Source: Streptomyces sp. ICBB 8177 (lineage in GTDB: Bacteria; Actinomycetota; Actinomycetes; Streptomycetales; Streptomycetaceae). From it: a stretch of 64,000 nucleotides of DNA. Numbering within the stretch: the stretch's first letter is position 1; each line of letters begins with the position of its first letter. Position numbers and translations under genes: made by a program. The notes under the pieces were generated by a model. The model had not been told where the DNA came from. It saw nothing but the letters and a program-made list of their open reading frames with translations, and ran no database searches. The stretch lies in contig NZ_NSKH01000023.1 of the NCBI RefSeq assembly GCF_003144095.1, positions 965,611 through 1,029,610 of the forward strand. The letters run 5' to 3'. Of this stretch, positions 44,716-53,727 are shown in pieces.

Positions 44716-44949
44716 ATGACGCCCACCGTGCACGACGTGGTCTTCCGCGCGGCCTGCCCCGACTGCCGGGGACGCTTCGAACTGGCCGCCGCCGCCCTGC
44801 GCCTGGCCATCGGACGCACCGCGCGGACCACGTTCTACTCCTTCACCTGCCCCGACTGCGGCGCCGCGGTCCGCAAGCCCGCGGGCGAACGCATCGTGGA
44901 ACTGCTCACCGGCGGCGGAGTCCGCACGATGCGGCTGCACGTCGGCTGA
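44716..44949 (+). CDS. Small zinc-ribbon protein after pafC
   Basis: A 77-residue protein with two C-x2-C knuckles, RAACPDCRGRFELAAAA (about 12-28) and SFTCPDCGAAVRKPAGE (about 38-54), consistent with one structural zinc. The C-terminal helix reads ERIVELLTGGGVRTMRLHVG. It starts 14 bases after pafC with GAGGAGCG upstream, so it probably belongs to the pafBC operon. No function is known to me; DNA or protein binding is possible. Confidence 0.8.
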   Translation: MTPTVHDVVFRAACPDCRGRFELAAAALRLAIGRTARTTFYSFTCPDCGAAVRKPAGERIVELLTGGGVRTMRLHVG

Positions 44950-45024
44950 CGCCGGTCCCGCCTGTCCGGCCCGACCGGCTCGCGTCCCGGCGGACCGTGT
45001 GACCGGCCGCCGGGGGAGAGGCAC

Positions 45025-45030
45025 TAGGCT
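45025..45030 (+). promoter_or_regulatory. Probable -10 box of a leaderless promoter
   Basis: TAGGCT ends 6 bases before the ATG at 45037, without a ribosome site. Confidence 0.4.
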
Positions 45031-45036
45031 CGCCGC

Positions 45037-45240
45037 ATGCTCTGGCTCTTCGTCTGGACCGGCCTCGCGTTCTGCGGGATCGCGGTCCTCGGTGTCCTCG
45101 CGATCCGGGTCCACCTGGAGGTCCGCAGGCTCTCCGCGAGCATCGCCGCCGGTTCGCGGGCGATCGCGGGCGCGGCGGAGGAGTTCCAGCGCACCGCGGA
45201 GCCGCTGGCGGTCCGGGCGGGCGAGATCGCGCGCCGGTGA
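45037..45240 (+). CDS. Small membrane-anchored protein
   Basis: A 67-residue protein with one N-terminal membrane helix (LFVWTGLAFCGIAVLGVLAI, about 4-23) followed by a helical, Ala/Glu/Arg-rich cytoplasmic segment (VHLEVRRLSASIAAGSRAI). The position, just before tatC, is where tatA usually stands, but the protein lacks the TatA signature (a short FG hinge and KLP), so I do not call it tatA. Conserved small proteins of this kind occur here in streptomycetes; function unknown. Confidence 0.7.
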   Translation: MLWLFVWTGLAFCGIAVLGVLAIRVHLEVRRLSASIAAGSRAIAGAAEEFQRTAEPLAVRAGEIARR

Positions 45241-45431
45241 CCGCCTGCGGACGGTACCGGCCGGAGGGGTAGGCTGACGGCGCCGCCCCGGTCGCGGGCC
45301 GTCCAGGCCGCCCGGGGGCGGTGACGCGACGGTTCCCCGGGGATTGCCAGGGGTTCACCACAGCGCGTTACCATCGCTCCACCGAGACCCAAGCCGACGA
45401 CGACGGCTGCCGCACGAGATGAGGACGTGGG

Positions 45432-46361
45432 TTGCTCAAGTCCGCCCGCAAGACGAAGGACCCCGAGGGGCGGATGCCGCTCGTGGACCACCTGCGTGAG
45501 CTGCGCAATCGCCTCGTGAAGTCGTTGCTGGCGGTGGGCGTGGTCACCGCGGTCGCGGCGTACTTCCAGAAGCGGCTGATCGAGTTCCTCGCCCACCCGC
45601 TGCTGAAGGCGGTGGGCTGTCACGGCCCGGCCTCCGAACTGCTCAGCGGCGCCCACCCGTGCGCCAACCTGACCGTGAGCGGCATCCTCGGCCCGTTCAG
45701 CATCGCCTTCAAGGTGGCGCTGATGGCCGGCGTGGTCTGCGCGGCCCCGGTCTGGCTCTATCAGCTGTGGGCCTTCGTCGCCCCGGGCCTGCACGCGCAC
45801 GAGAAGCGCTACGCGATCTCGTTCGTCAGCGCGGGCGTGCCGTTGTTCGCCCTCGGCGGCTACTTCGCGTACACGATCCTGCCGACCTCGGCCTCGGTGC
45901 TGCTGCACCTGACCCCGGCCCACGTGACCAACCTCGTCCCGGTCGACGACTACATCGACCTGGTGACGCGGATGGTGGTCGTCTTCGGGCTCGCCTTCGA
46001 GCTGCCGCTGCTGCTGGTCCTGCTGAACTTCGGCGGCATCCTCAGCGGCCGCAGGATGCTGCGCTGGTGGCGCTGGATGGTCATGGGCATCACCGTCTTC
46101 ACCGCCATCGCCACGCCCACCACCGACCCGGTCGGCATGCTCGCGCTGGCCGTGCCGATCGTCGTGCTCTACTTCGTCGCCGTCGCGATCTCGCTCGTCC
46201 ACGACCGCCGCAAGGAGAAGCGGGCCGACGACGGTCTTTCGCCGGACGAGGCCTCCGACCTGGACCTCACCCCCGAGGGCCTGCCCGCGGTCGAGCCGGT
46301 CGCGACGCCCTCCGCGCTGCCGGAGGCCGACCGCACGGACGGCTTCGACGACGCCACCTGA
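45432..46361 (+). CDS. tatC: Sec-independent protein translocase TatC
   Basis: TatC is the receptor of twin-arginine signal peptides. The 309-residue protein has MPLVDHLRELRNRLVKSLLA at the N-terminus (the conserved Glu and Leu-Arg of the binding site), six membrane helices, AFVAPGLHAHEKRY in the second cytoplasmic loop and FALGGYFAYTILP. It has an acidic cytoplasmic C-terminal tail. The start is TTG at 45432 with GATGAGGAC upstream. TatA, its usual neighbour, is not encoded in the 191 bases before it or elsewhere in the window. Confidence 0.95.
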   Translation: MLKSARKTKDPEGRMPLVDHLRELRNRLVKSLLAVGVVTAVAAYFQKRLIEFLAHPLLKAVGCHGPASELLSGAHPCANLTVSGILGPFSIAFKVALMAGVVCAAPVWLYQLWAFVAPGLHAHEKRYAISFVSAGVPLFALGGYFAYTILPTSASVLLHLTPAHVTNLVPVDDYIDLVTRMVVVFGLAFELPLLLVLLNFGGILSGRRMLRWWRWMVMGITVFTAIATPTTDPVGMLALAVPIVVLYFVAVAISLVHDRRKEKRADDGLSPDEASDLDLTPEGLPAVEPVATPSALPEADRTDGFDDAT

Positions 46362-46422
46362 TCGCGGGGCAGCGGTGAGCCGGGGCCCGGAAAAGATCAC
46401 ACGGGCTGTCGGACCCGGCCGG

Positions 46423-46428
46423 TAGGCT
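46423..46428 (+). promoter_or_regulatory. Probable helY -10 box
   Basis: TAGGCT lies 10 bases before the helY ATG; no ribosome site intervenes, so the leader is very short or absent. Confidence 0.4.
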
Positions 46429-46438
46429 CGTAGGCACG

Positions 46439-49273
46439 ATGACCGACGAGATCTCACCAGCCGAGCGCTACGCCGCCGCCCGGCGCCGCGCGGCCGAGCA
46501 GGCCACCGCCTTCGGCTCCTTCCGCGAGATGTACGACTTCGACCTGGACCCGTTCCAGATCGAGGCCTGCCAGGAGATGGAGGCGGGCAAGGGCGTGCTG
46601 GTGGCGGCGCCCACCGGCTCCGGCAAGACCATCGTGGGCGAGTTCGCGGTCCACCTCGCGCTGCGCGAGGGCCGCAAGTGCTTCTACACCACGCCCATCA
46701 AGGCCCTGTCCAACCAGAAGTACGCGGACCTGGCCCGCCGCTACGGCCCCGAGCGGGTCGGCCTGCTCACCGGCGACAACAGCGTCAACTCCGAGGCGCC
46801 CGTGGTGGTGATGACCACCGAGGTGCTGCGCAACATGCTCTACGCGGGCTCGCAGACCCTCGACGGCCTCGGCTACGTCGTCATGGACGAGGTGCACTAC
46901 CTCTCCGACCGCTTCCGAGGGGCGGTCTGGGAGGAGGTCATCATCCACCTCCCCGAGTCGGTCACCCTCGTGTCGCTGTCGGCCACGGTCTCCAACGCCG
47001 AGGAGTTCGGCGACTGGCTGGACACCGTGCGCGGCGACACCGCCGTGATCGTCTCCGAGCACCGCCCGGTCCCACTGTGGCAGCACGTGCTGGCGGGCCG
47101 CCGGATGTACGACCTGTTCGAGGAGAAGGACGGCGCCGGCCCCGGCGGCCGCCTGGAGGTCAACCCCGACCTGGTACGGCTCGCGCGGATGGAGAACACC
47201 CGCACCTTCAACCCGCGCGACCGCCGCCGCCGGGGCTACGAGGCGGACCGCGAACGCGACCGCCGCCAGCGCAGCCGCATCTGGACGCCCGGCCGCCCCG
47301 AGGTCGTCGAACGGCTGGACGCCGAGGGCCTGTTGCCCGCCATCACGTTCATCTTCAGCCGCGCCGGCTGCGAGTCGGCCGTCCAGCAGTGCCTGTACGC
47401 GGGACTGCGGCTCAACGACGAGGAGGCGAGGGCGAAGGTCCGCGCCATCGTCGAGGAGCTCACCGCCGCCATCCCCGACGAGGACCTCAACGTCCTGGGC
47501 TACTTCGAGTGGCTGGAGGGCCTGGAGCGCGGCATCGCGGCGCACCACGCGGGCATGCTGCCGACCTTCAAGGAGGTCGTCGAGGAACTCTTCGTACGGG
47601 GCCTGGTCAAGGCGGTCTTCGCCACCGAGACGCTGGCCCTGGGCATCAACATGCCCGCGCGCTCGGTGGTGCTGGAGAAACTCGTCAAGTGGAACGGCGA
47701 GACGCACGCCGACATCACCCCTGGCGAGTACACCCAGCTGACCGGCCGGGCCGGCCGCCGGGGCATCGACGTCGAGGGGCACGCCGTGGTGCTGTGGCAG
47801 CGCGGCATGGACCCGGGGGCGCTCGCCGGCCTCGCCGGGACCCGCACCTATCCGCTGCGCTCCTCCTTCAAGCCCTCGTACAACATGGCCGTCAACCTCG
47901 TAGGCCAGTTCGGGCGGCACCGCTCGCGGGAGCTGCTGGAGACCTCCTTCGCCCAGTTCCAGGCGGACCGCTCGGTGGTCGGCATCTCCCGCCAGGTGCA
48001 GCGCAACGAGGAGGGCCTGGCGGGCTACCGGCGGGGCATGACCTGCCACCTGGGCGACTTCGAGGAGTACGCCCGGCTGCGCAGGGAGCTGAAGGACCGC
48101 GAGGCGGAGCTGTCGCGGCAGGGCGCCGCGCACCGCAGGGCGGCCGCCGCCGAGGCGCTGGAGAAGCTGCGTCCCGGCGACATCATCCACGTGCCCGCGG
48201 GACGCTTCGCGGGGCTGGCGCTGGTGCTGGACCCGGGCGTGCCCGCCGGACGCAGCCCGGGCCGCTCCCGGCAGCGCCCCGGCTACCACGACTTCGACGA
48301 CAGCCCCCGCCCGCTGGTGCTCACCGCCGAACGCCAGGTCAAGCGGCTGGCGCCGACGGACTTCCCCGTCCCGGTGGAGGCGCTGGAGCGGATGCGCATC
48401 CCCAAGTCGTTCAACGCGCGCAGCCCGCAGTCGCGGCGCGACCTGGCCTCCGCGATGCGCTCCAAGGCCGGCTCGGCGGGCGTCCACGCGCCCCGGCGCC
48501 GCAAGGACCGTTCCGCGGCGGCCGACGACACCGAGATCGCCCGGCTGCGCACCGAGATCCGGGCCCACCCGTGCCACGGCTGCGACGAGCGCGAGGACCA
48601 CGCCCGCTGGGCCGAGCGCTACCACCGGCTCCAGCGCGACACACGGCAGTTGGAGCGCCGCATCGAGGGACGCACCAACACCATCGCCCGCACTTTCGAC
48701 CGCATCTGCGCGCTGCTGACCGAACTCGGCTATCTGGAGGGCGACACCGTCACCGGCGACGGGCGGCGGCTGTCGCGGCTGTACGGCGAACTGGACCTGC
48801 TGGCCAGCGAGTGCCTGCGCGACGGCGTCTGGGAGAACCTGGGCCCGGCCGAACTGGCCGCCTGCGCCTCGGCGTTGGTCTACGAGGCCCGTGCGGCCGA
48901 CGACGCGATGCCACCGAAGGTGCCGGGCGGCGCGGCGCGGGAGGCACTGGGCGAGATGGTACGCATCTGGTCCCGCCTGGACGACCTGGAGGAGCGGCAC
49001 AAGATCAACCAGACCGAGGGCGTCGGCCAGCGCGAGCCGGATCTCGGCTTCGCCTGGATCGCCCACCAGTGGGCCTCCGGCAAGGGACTGGACGCGGTGC
49101 TGCGCGAGGCGGACATGCCCGCCGGGGACTTCGTGCGCTGGACCAAGCAACTGATCGACGTGCTGGGCCAGATCGCCGAGGCGGCGCCGCAGGACAGCAC
49201 CGTGCGGCGCACGGCCCGCAAGGCGGTGGACGGGTTGCTGCGCGGGGTGGTCGCGTACTCCTCGCTGGGGTGA
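46439..49273 (+). CDS. helY: DEVH-box helicase HelY (Ski2/Mtr4-like)
   Basis: A 944-residue superfamily 2 RNA helicase of the Ski2-like type found throughout actinobacteria. The motor has VAAPTGSGKTIVGEFAVHLA (Walker A about 57-64), TTPIKALSNQKYADLA, MDEVHYLSDR (DEVH about 150), SLSATVSN and QLTGRAGRRGID. The C-terminal part (DSHCT domain, about 740-944) resembles that of Mtr4. It probably unwinds structured RNA during decay or ribosome assembly, but its actinobacterial role is little known. It is near-leaderless and lies 77 bases after tatC. Confidence 0.95.
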   Translation: MTDEISPAERYAAARRRAAEQATAFGSFREMYDFDLDPFQIEACQEMEAGKGVLVAAPTGSGKTIVGEFAVHLALREGRKCFYTTPIKALSNQKYADLARRYGPERVGLLTGDNSVNSEAPVVVMTTEVLRNMLYAGSQTLDGLGYVVMDEVHYLSDRFRGAVWEEVIIHLPESVTLVSLSATVSNAEEFGDWLDTVRGDTAVIVSEHRPVPLWQHVLAGRRMYDLFEEKDGAGPGGRLEVNPDLVRLARMENTRTFNPRDRRRRGYEADRERDRRQRSRIWTPGRPEVVERLDAEGLLPAITFIFSRAGCESAVQQCLYAGLRLNDEEARAKVRAIVEELTAAIPDEDLNVLGYFEWLEGLERGIAAHHAGMLPTFKEVVEELFVRGLVKAVFATETLALGINMPARSVVLEKLVKWNGETHADITPGEYTQLTGRAGRRGIDVEGHAVVLWQRGMDPGALAGLAGTRTYPLRSSFKPSYNMAVNLVGQFGRHRSRELLETSFAQFQADRSVVGISRQVQRNEEGLAGYRRGMTCHLGDFEEYARLRRELKDREAELSRQGAAHRRAAAAEALEKLRPGDIIHVPAGRFAGLALVLDPGVPAGRSPGRSRQRPGYHDFDDSPRPLVLTAERQVKRLAPTDFPVPVEALERMRIPKSFNARSPQSRRDLASAMRSKAGSAGVHAPRRRKDRSAAADDTEIARLRTEIRAHPCHGCDEREDHARWAERYHRLQRDTRQLERRIEGRTNTIARTFDRICALLTELGYLEGDTVTGDGRRLSRLYGELDLLASECLRDGVWENLGPAELAACASALVYEARAADDAMPPKVPGGAAREALGEMVRIWSRLDDLEERHKINQTEGVGQREPDLGFAWIAHQWASGKGLDAVLREADMPAGDFVRWTKQLIDVLGQIAEAAPQDSTVRRTARKAVDGLLRGVVAYSSLG

Positions 49274-49315
49274 GGTGGCGGTCGCCCGGGGCCGCCGCCT
49301 TGGCCGCCGCGTCCC

Positions 49316-49327
49316 GGGGCGCGCCCC
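49316..49327. terminator. Short palindrome between helY and the glycohydrolase
   Basis: GGGGCGCGCCCC is a perfect 12-base palindrome next to the stop of the convergent gene; it is weaker than the stems at the other convergent junctions. Confidence 0.3.
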
Positions 49328-50275
49328 TCAGCGCCGGTCCGCCGCCACCGCCGCGCCGTCCAGCCGCAGGGCCAGCGCGGTCAGCTCGGGGGTGCGCAGG
49401 ACGCGCCCCGGGCTGCCGGGCAGCGGTACGTGCAGGTGGTGCGTCCAGCGGGCCGGGATCGCGGCGAGGCCGTACACCGCCCCGGCCAGCCCGCCGGTGA
49501 CCGCCGCCACGGTGTCGGTGTCGCCGCCCAGGTCGACCGCCGCGCCGAGGGCCGCCTCGAAGGACGTGGTGGTGCGCAGTGCCCAGACGGCCGAGCCGAG
49601 GCAGGGCCACACGGCGCCGTTGAACTCGGTGGCCCGCGACGGATGCCAGTCGGGCCCGAGCACCCAGGCCCAGCGTTCGCGGTGCGCCGGGTCGACGGCG
49701 TCCAGCGCGTCCGCGAGCCCGGCGCAGGGGTCCTCGCCGTCCAGCGCGATGCGCAGCAACTCGTGGTAGAGCGCCGAGCCCTCCCACGCGGACGGGTCGC
49801 CGTGGGTGAGGGCGGCGAGCGCGCGGGCCGCCTCCATGGTGGCCTGCCGGCCCAGCGCCGCGTGGTAGACCGCCGAGGTGGTCGCCCGCATGAGGGCGCC
49901 GTTGCCCGCGGCGCGGCGGTGGGTGCCGTAGTACCGGGCCGCCGCCAGGTCCCATGGCTCGCCCGAGGTCAGCACGGCCTCCGTCTGGAGCCCCATGTCC
50001 TTGGGTTCCGCGGCGGCCCAGCGCTGGAAACGCGAGAAGACGTCGGCCGGGTCGAAGCCGCCGCGCTCCAGCAGGGACTCGGCGACCAGCACGGCCATCT
50101 GGGTGTCGTCCGTCGCCTCGCCCGCCTCCCAGCCGCCGCCCGCGCACATCATTCCGGCGCCGTCGGGGAAGCGCGCCCGGTACGCTCCGGGCGGGCCGAA
50201 CTCGAAGGGTGCGCCCAGCGCGTCTCCGGTCGCGGATCCCACGACCGCCCCGGCCACCCGATCCTCACGTCGCAT
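49328..50275 (-). CDS. ADP-ribosylglycohydrolase family protein
   Basis: A 315-residue DraG-type protein. The two metal-binding segments are present: GEATDDTQMAVLVAESL (about 52-68) and VDLGGDTDTVAAVTGGLAGA (about 254-273), which bind two Mg2+ or Mn2+ ions. The N-terminal GAVVGSATGDALGAPFEF also fits the family. It would remove ADP-ribose from protein or nucleic-acid targets, or act on a related ribosyl compound. The start at 50275 gives the family N-terminus MRREDRVAGA; longer open frame upstream shows no similarity. Confidence 0.92.
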   Translation of the reverse strand: MRREDRVAGAVVGSATGDALGAPFEFGPPGAYRARFPDGAGMMCAGGGWEAGEATDDTQMAVLVAESLLERGGFDPADVFSRFQRWAAAEPKDMGLQTEAVLTSGEPWDLAAARYYGTHRRAAGNGALMRATTSAVYHAALGRQATMEAARALAALTHGDPSAWEGSALYHELLRIALDGEDPCAGLADALDAVDPAHRERWAWVLGPDWHPSRATEFNGAVWPCLGSAVWALRTTTSFEAALGAAVDLGGDTDTVAAVTGGLAGAVYGLAAIPARWTHHLHVPLPGSPGRVLRTPELTALALRLDGAAVAADRR

Positions 50276-50352
50276 GCCGGCGACGCTATCGGTCACCGCG
50301 CCCGGTGCCGCCGCCACGCGCCGGATCCGCGAGTGAGCGTCTGGCAAAACCG

Positions 50353-50389
50353 CGAACGGCCGGGGTCCGCGGTGAACACCGGCCGTTCG
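50353..50389 (-). terminator. Terminator after the siderophore-interacting protein gene
   Basis: A perfect 11-bp stem (50353-50363 with 50379-50389) lies 60 bases beyond the stop at 50450 in the direction of transcription. Confidence 0.65.
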
Positions 50390-50449
50390 TGGTCGGAACG
50401 ACGGCTCGTCAGGTGACGGGGCGCCGGGGCATCGCCCCGTATGGGTGGG

Positions 50450-51301
50450 TCAGGAAGCGGCGCCGCCCTCCTGCTCGGACTCCACCTGGCGGTTCCAGTC
50501 GGACTTCGACGCCTGCCAGCCGTCCTCGTCGGCGCCGGTGCGCCAGTAACCCGAGACCGACAGCCGCTCACGCTCGATCCCGCGCTCCACGCGCAGGTAG
50601 CGGCGCAGCTCCTTGACGAAATTAGCCTCGCCGTGCACGAAGACGTGCGGTGTCCCGGCGGGGAAGGGCAGCGCCCGCACGGCCGCCACCAGCGCCTCGC
50701 CGACCGGGCGGTCGCCGCGGTGCAGCCAGGTGATCCGGACGCCGGGCGGGGCCTGGAGCTTCTGCTCCTCCCGCTCGTCGGCGACCTCGACGAAGACGTG
50801 CGCCACCGCGTCCCCTTCGAGTGCGAGCCGCTCGATCGCCGCGGCGATCGCGGGCAGCGCGCTCTCGTCACCCGCGAGCAGGTGCCAGACGGCTGCCGGG
50901 TCCGGGGCGTAGGCGCCGCCGGGGCCGGTGAACAGCAGCTGGTCGCCGGGCCGCGCGTTCGCCGCCCACGGGCCCGCGATGCCCTCGTCGCCGTGGTGCA
51001 CGAAGTCGACGGTCAGCTCGCCGGCGTCCGGGTCCCAGTGCCGCACGGTGTAGGTGCGGGTGCGGGGCCACCGCTCGCGCGGCAGTTCCTCGCGGATCCG
51101 CCGCAGGTCGAACGGCTCCGGGAGGGCGGTGCCGTCCTGCGGGAAGACCAGCTTGACGTAGTGGTCGGTGTACGTGCCCGCGGTGAAGCCGTCGAGGTCG
51201 CCTCCGAGCACCACCCTGATCATGTGCGGGGTCAACCGCTCGGTGCGCAGGACGCTCCCCCGGAAGACCGGACGCGACCTGCGCTGCGGGGCCTCAGCCA
51301 T
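50450..51301 (-). CDS. Siderophore-interacting protein (ferric-siderophore reductase)
   Basis: A 283-residue FAD-containing reductase of the SIP family, which frees iron from ferric siderophores in the cytoplasm. The FAD-binding region is RTYTVRHWD (about 84-92) and LTVDFVHHGDEGIAGPWA; the NAD(P)H domain includes WHLLAGDESALPAIA and VHGEANFVKELRRYL. The ATG at 51301 has AGGGAG just upstream. A palindromic iron box precedes it, so expression is expected to rise when iron is scarce. Confidence 0.94.
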   Translation of the reverse strand: MAEAPQRRSRPVFRGSVLRTERLTPHMIRVVLGGDLDGFTAGTYTDHYVKLVFPQDGTALPEPFDLRRIREELPRERWPRTRTYTVRHWDPDAGELTVDFVHHGDEGIAGPWAANARPGDQLLFTGPGGAYAPDPAAVWHLLAGDESALPAIAAAIERLALEGDAVAHVFVEVADEREEQKLQAPPGVRITWLHRGDRPVGEALVAAVRALPFPAGTPHVFVHGEANFVKELRRYLRVERGIERERLSVSGYWRTGADEDGWQASKSDWNRQVESEQEGGAAS

Positions 51302-51332
51302 ACACACTCCCTGATCACACGAAGTCTATGAG

Positions 51333-51346
51333 TTAGGCAAGCCTAA
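51333..51346 (-). promoter_or_regulatory. Iron box (DmdR1/IdeR-type)
   Basis: TTAGGC-AA-GCCTAA is a perfect palindrome matching the core of DtxR/IdeR boxes (TTAGGTTAGGCTAACCTAA), 32-45 bases upstream of the siderophore-reductase start. It explains iron control of that gene. Confidence 0.85.
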
Positions 51347-51414
51347 CCTCATATCCCGCCGCGCGGAAGGGTTTTTCGCCGCAATCGATATATCGGCGAC
51401 GTATCAAATGTCTA

Positions 51415-52356
51415 TCATACGTGGGCGTTGGCGTGTGCGTTGGCCAAAGCTTCAATGGTGCGGCGGAGCGAGCCGCCCAGGCCCCAGCGGCCCGACAGCT
51501 TCTCCAGGGCTGCCGGGTCGGCCGGCCCGCTCGGCAGCGCCGGATCGAGCTCCGGCAGCGGAACGTCCCGGGCCACCCTGACGACCTTCGGCGCCACCGC
51601 CAGATACGCGGACGCCTCCAGTAGGCGCTTGCGCTGCGCCGGGGTCAGTCCGGACGCCGGATCGGCCGCCGCGGCCTGGATCCCGGCCAGGTCGCCGTAC
51701 CGCGCCAGCAGCTTCGCCGCCGTCTTCTCGCCGATCCCCGGCACGCCCGGCAGTCCGTCGCTGGGGTCGCCGCGCAGCAGGGCCAGGTCGGCGTAGCCCG
51801 AGCCGTCCACACCGTACTTCTCGCGCAGGGCCGCCTCGTCGGTGACGTTCAGCGTGCCGACGCCCTTGACCGGGTACAGCACACGCACCCCGCGGGTGTC
51901 GTCCACCAACTGGTAGAGGTCGCGGTCGCCGGTGACGATGTCCACCGGGCCCCGGGCGCGCTCGGTGAGGGTGCCGATGACGTCGTCCGCCTCGTAGCCC
52001 GGGACGCCGACGCGGGCGACGCCCAGCGCGTCGAGGACGGCCTCGATCACCGGCACCTGCGGCGACAGCGTGTCCGGCACCTCCTCCACGTCGGACCCCG
52101 CCGGGACCTCCTCGGCCACCCGGTGCGCCTTGTAGGAGGGGATCAGCTCGACCCGCCACCGCGGGCGCCAGTCCGCGTCCATGCACGCCACCAGCTCGCC
52201 GGGGGAGTGGTCGTCGACGAGCCGGGTGATGAAGTCCAGCAGCCCGCGCACGGCGTTCACCGGTGTCCCGTCGGGCGCCTTCACGGACTCGGGGACGCCG
52301 AAGTAGGCCCGGAAGTAGAGGCTGGCGGTGTCGAGCAGCATCAGACGTGAGGTCAT
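51415..52356 (-). CDS. 5'-3' exonuclease (PolA N-terminal domain type)
   Basis: A 313-residue stand-alone FEN-like nuclease. The acidic metal-binding residues are in LMLLDTASLYFRAYFG, ACMDADWRPRWR, YEADDVIGTLTER and VTGDRDLYQLVDD; the H3TH DNA-binding motif is GDPSDGLPGVPGIGEKTAAK (about 195-214). No polymerase domain follows. It probably removes RNA primers or flaps alongside PolA. The C-terminus repeats the dipeptides NAHANAHV. Confidence 0.93.
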   Translation of the reverse strand: MTSRLMLLDTASLYFRAYFGVPESVKAPDGTPVNAVRGLLDFITRLVDDHSPGELVACMDADWRPRWRVELIPSYKAHRVAEEVPAGSDVEEVPDTLSPQVPVIEAVLDALGVARVGVPGYEADDVIGTLTERARGPVDIVTGDRDLYQLVDDTRGVRVLYPVKGVGTLNVTDEAALREKYGVDGSGYADLALLRGDPSDGLPGVPGIGEKTAAKLLARYGDLAGIQAAAADPASGLTPAQRKRLLEASAYLAVAPKVVRVARDVPLPELDPALPSGPADPAALEKLSGRWGLGGSLRRTIEALANAHANAHV

Positions 52357-52650
52357 GCGGGCGATGATGCCCTACCGGCGGCGCGACCCGGAGGCGGCGA
52401 GGGATGGCGTGCCGAAGGGGGCGAAACGGGCGGCTGACTGTCGGCGCGCCACCCGGTCCGGCCGTCTCCTGCCGGACTCCGCCGTTCACCGTCGGGCTCT
52501 CCGGTCGTAAAGCGGTCATACACCCTCGTACCACCCTCGTTTCCTGTGACCCGCACCACTCTTTGTTTGGTCGGTACAACCTTGGGCAGCGGCTCGGGCT
52601 GGAGCGGCCCGGGTGCATCGGGCCGCCTTCGTTCGACCCGAGAGGTACGT

Positions 52651-53727
52651 GTGTCCACCCTTCAAGCCGACCACTTGTTCAAGGTCTTCGGGAGACATCC
52701 CGAGGACGCGGTGCGCGAGCTCCAGCACGGGGCGGAGCGTGACGCGCTGCGCGACGGCGGGACCACCGCCGCCGTGATCGACGCGTCGTTCACCGTCGAG
52801 CCCGGCGAGATCTTCGTGGTCATGGGTCTCTCCGGTTCCGGCAAGTCCACGCTGCTGCGCATGCTCAACGGACTGCTGGAACCGACCACCGGGCGCGTGC
52901 TGTTCGACGGCCAGGACCTGACCGCGCTCGACCCGCGCGAACTGCGCCGGGTCCGCTCCCGCGAGATCAGCATGGTCTTCCAGCACTTCGCCCTCTTCCC
53001 GCACCGCAGCGTGCTGGAGAACGCCGCGTACGGGCTCCAGGTCCAGGGCGTCGAGCGCGCCGAGCGGCTGCGCCGCGCCACCGAGGCGCTGCGGCTCGTC
53101 GGGCTCGACGGCTGGGAGAAGTCCTGGCCCGACGAGCTGTCCGGCGGCATGCAGCAGCGCGTGGGCCTGGCCAGGGCGCTGGCCACCGACGCCAAGCTGC
53201 TGCTGATGGACGAGTCGTTCAGCGCGCTGGACCCGCTGATCCGCCGCGACATGCAGGATCAGCTGCTCGAACTCCAGCGCACCCTGCGCAAGACCATCGT
53301 CTTCATCACCCACGACCTCAACGAGGCCATGCGGCTCGGCGACCGCATCGCCGTGATGCGCGACGGCCGGATCACCCAGATCGGCACCGCCGAGCAGATC
53401 GTCACCGAACCCGCCAACGACTACGTGGCCTCGTTCGTCAAGGACGTCGACCGCTCCCGGGTCCTGACCGCCGCCTCCGCCATGGTGGAGCCGAACCGCC
53501 CGGACGCCGGCGCGTGCGGCTGCGAGGGCGTGACCCCGCGCACCCCGCTGGCCGACCTGCTCGCGGTGAGCGCCCGGGTGCCGCACCCGGTCGCCGTGCG
53601 CGACGAGGCCGGGGCGCTGCTCGGCGTGGTGCCCCGGCAGCGGCTTCTGACCCTGCTCGGCGACCACGAGGGCGGTCCGCTGCCCTGCGACGCCGCTCTC
53701 GCGGACAAGGAGGTGGCCGGTGCCTAG
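52651..53727 (+). CDS. Glycine betaine/proline ABC transporter ATPase
   Basis: A 358-residue ProV/OpuAA-type ATPase. Walker A is MGLSGSGKSTLLRML (about 57-71), then FQHFALFPHRSVLENAA, signature DELSGGMQQRVGLARAL and Walker B KLLLMDESFSALDPL. Only one short CBS-like segment follows (VPHPVAVRDEAGALLGVVPR), where OpuAA proteins commonly have two; before it comes the unusual Cys pair ACGCEG. The GTG start at 52651 follows GAGAGG. It overlaps the next gene by 8 bases, so the two are translationally coupled. Confidence 0.93.
   Translation: MSTLQADHLFKVFGRHPEDAVRELQHGAERDALRDGGTTAAVIDASFTVEPGEIFVVMGLSGSGKSTLLRMLNGLLEPTTGRVLFDGQDLTALDPRELRRVRSREISMVFQHFALFPHRSVLENAAYGLQVQGVERAERLRRATEALRLVGLDGWEKSWPDELSGGMQQRVGLARALATDAKLLLMDESFSALDPLIRRDMQDQLLELQRTLRKTIVFITHDLNEAMRLGDRIAVMRDGRITQIGTAEQIVTEPANDYVASFVKDVDRSRVLTAASAMVEPNRPDAGACGCEGVTPRTPLADLLAVSARVPHPVAVRDEAGALLGVVPRQRLLTLLGDHEGGPLPCDAALADKEVAGA

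Noticed and set aside
45037-45240. Calling the small membrane protein TatA
   Set aside because: It has an N-terminal membrane helix but lacks the FG hinge and KLP region of TatA.
51386-51395. CGATATATCG palindrome in the AT-rich stretch before the siderophore reductase
   Set aside because: Short, AT-rich palindrome with no second copy; not enough to call an operator.
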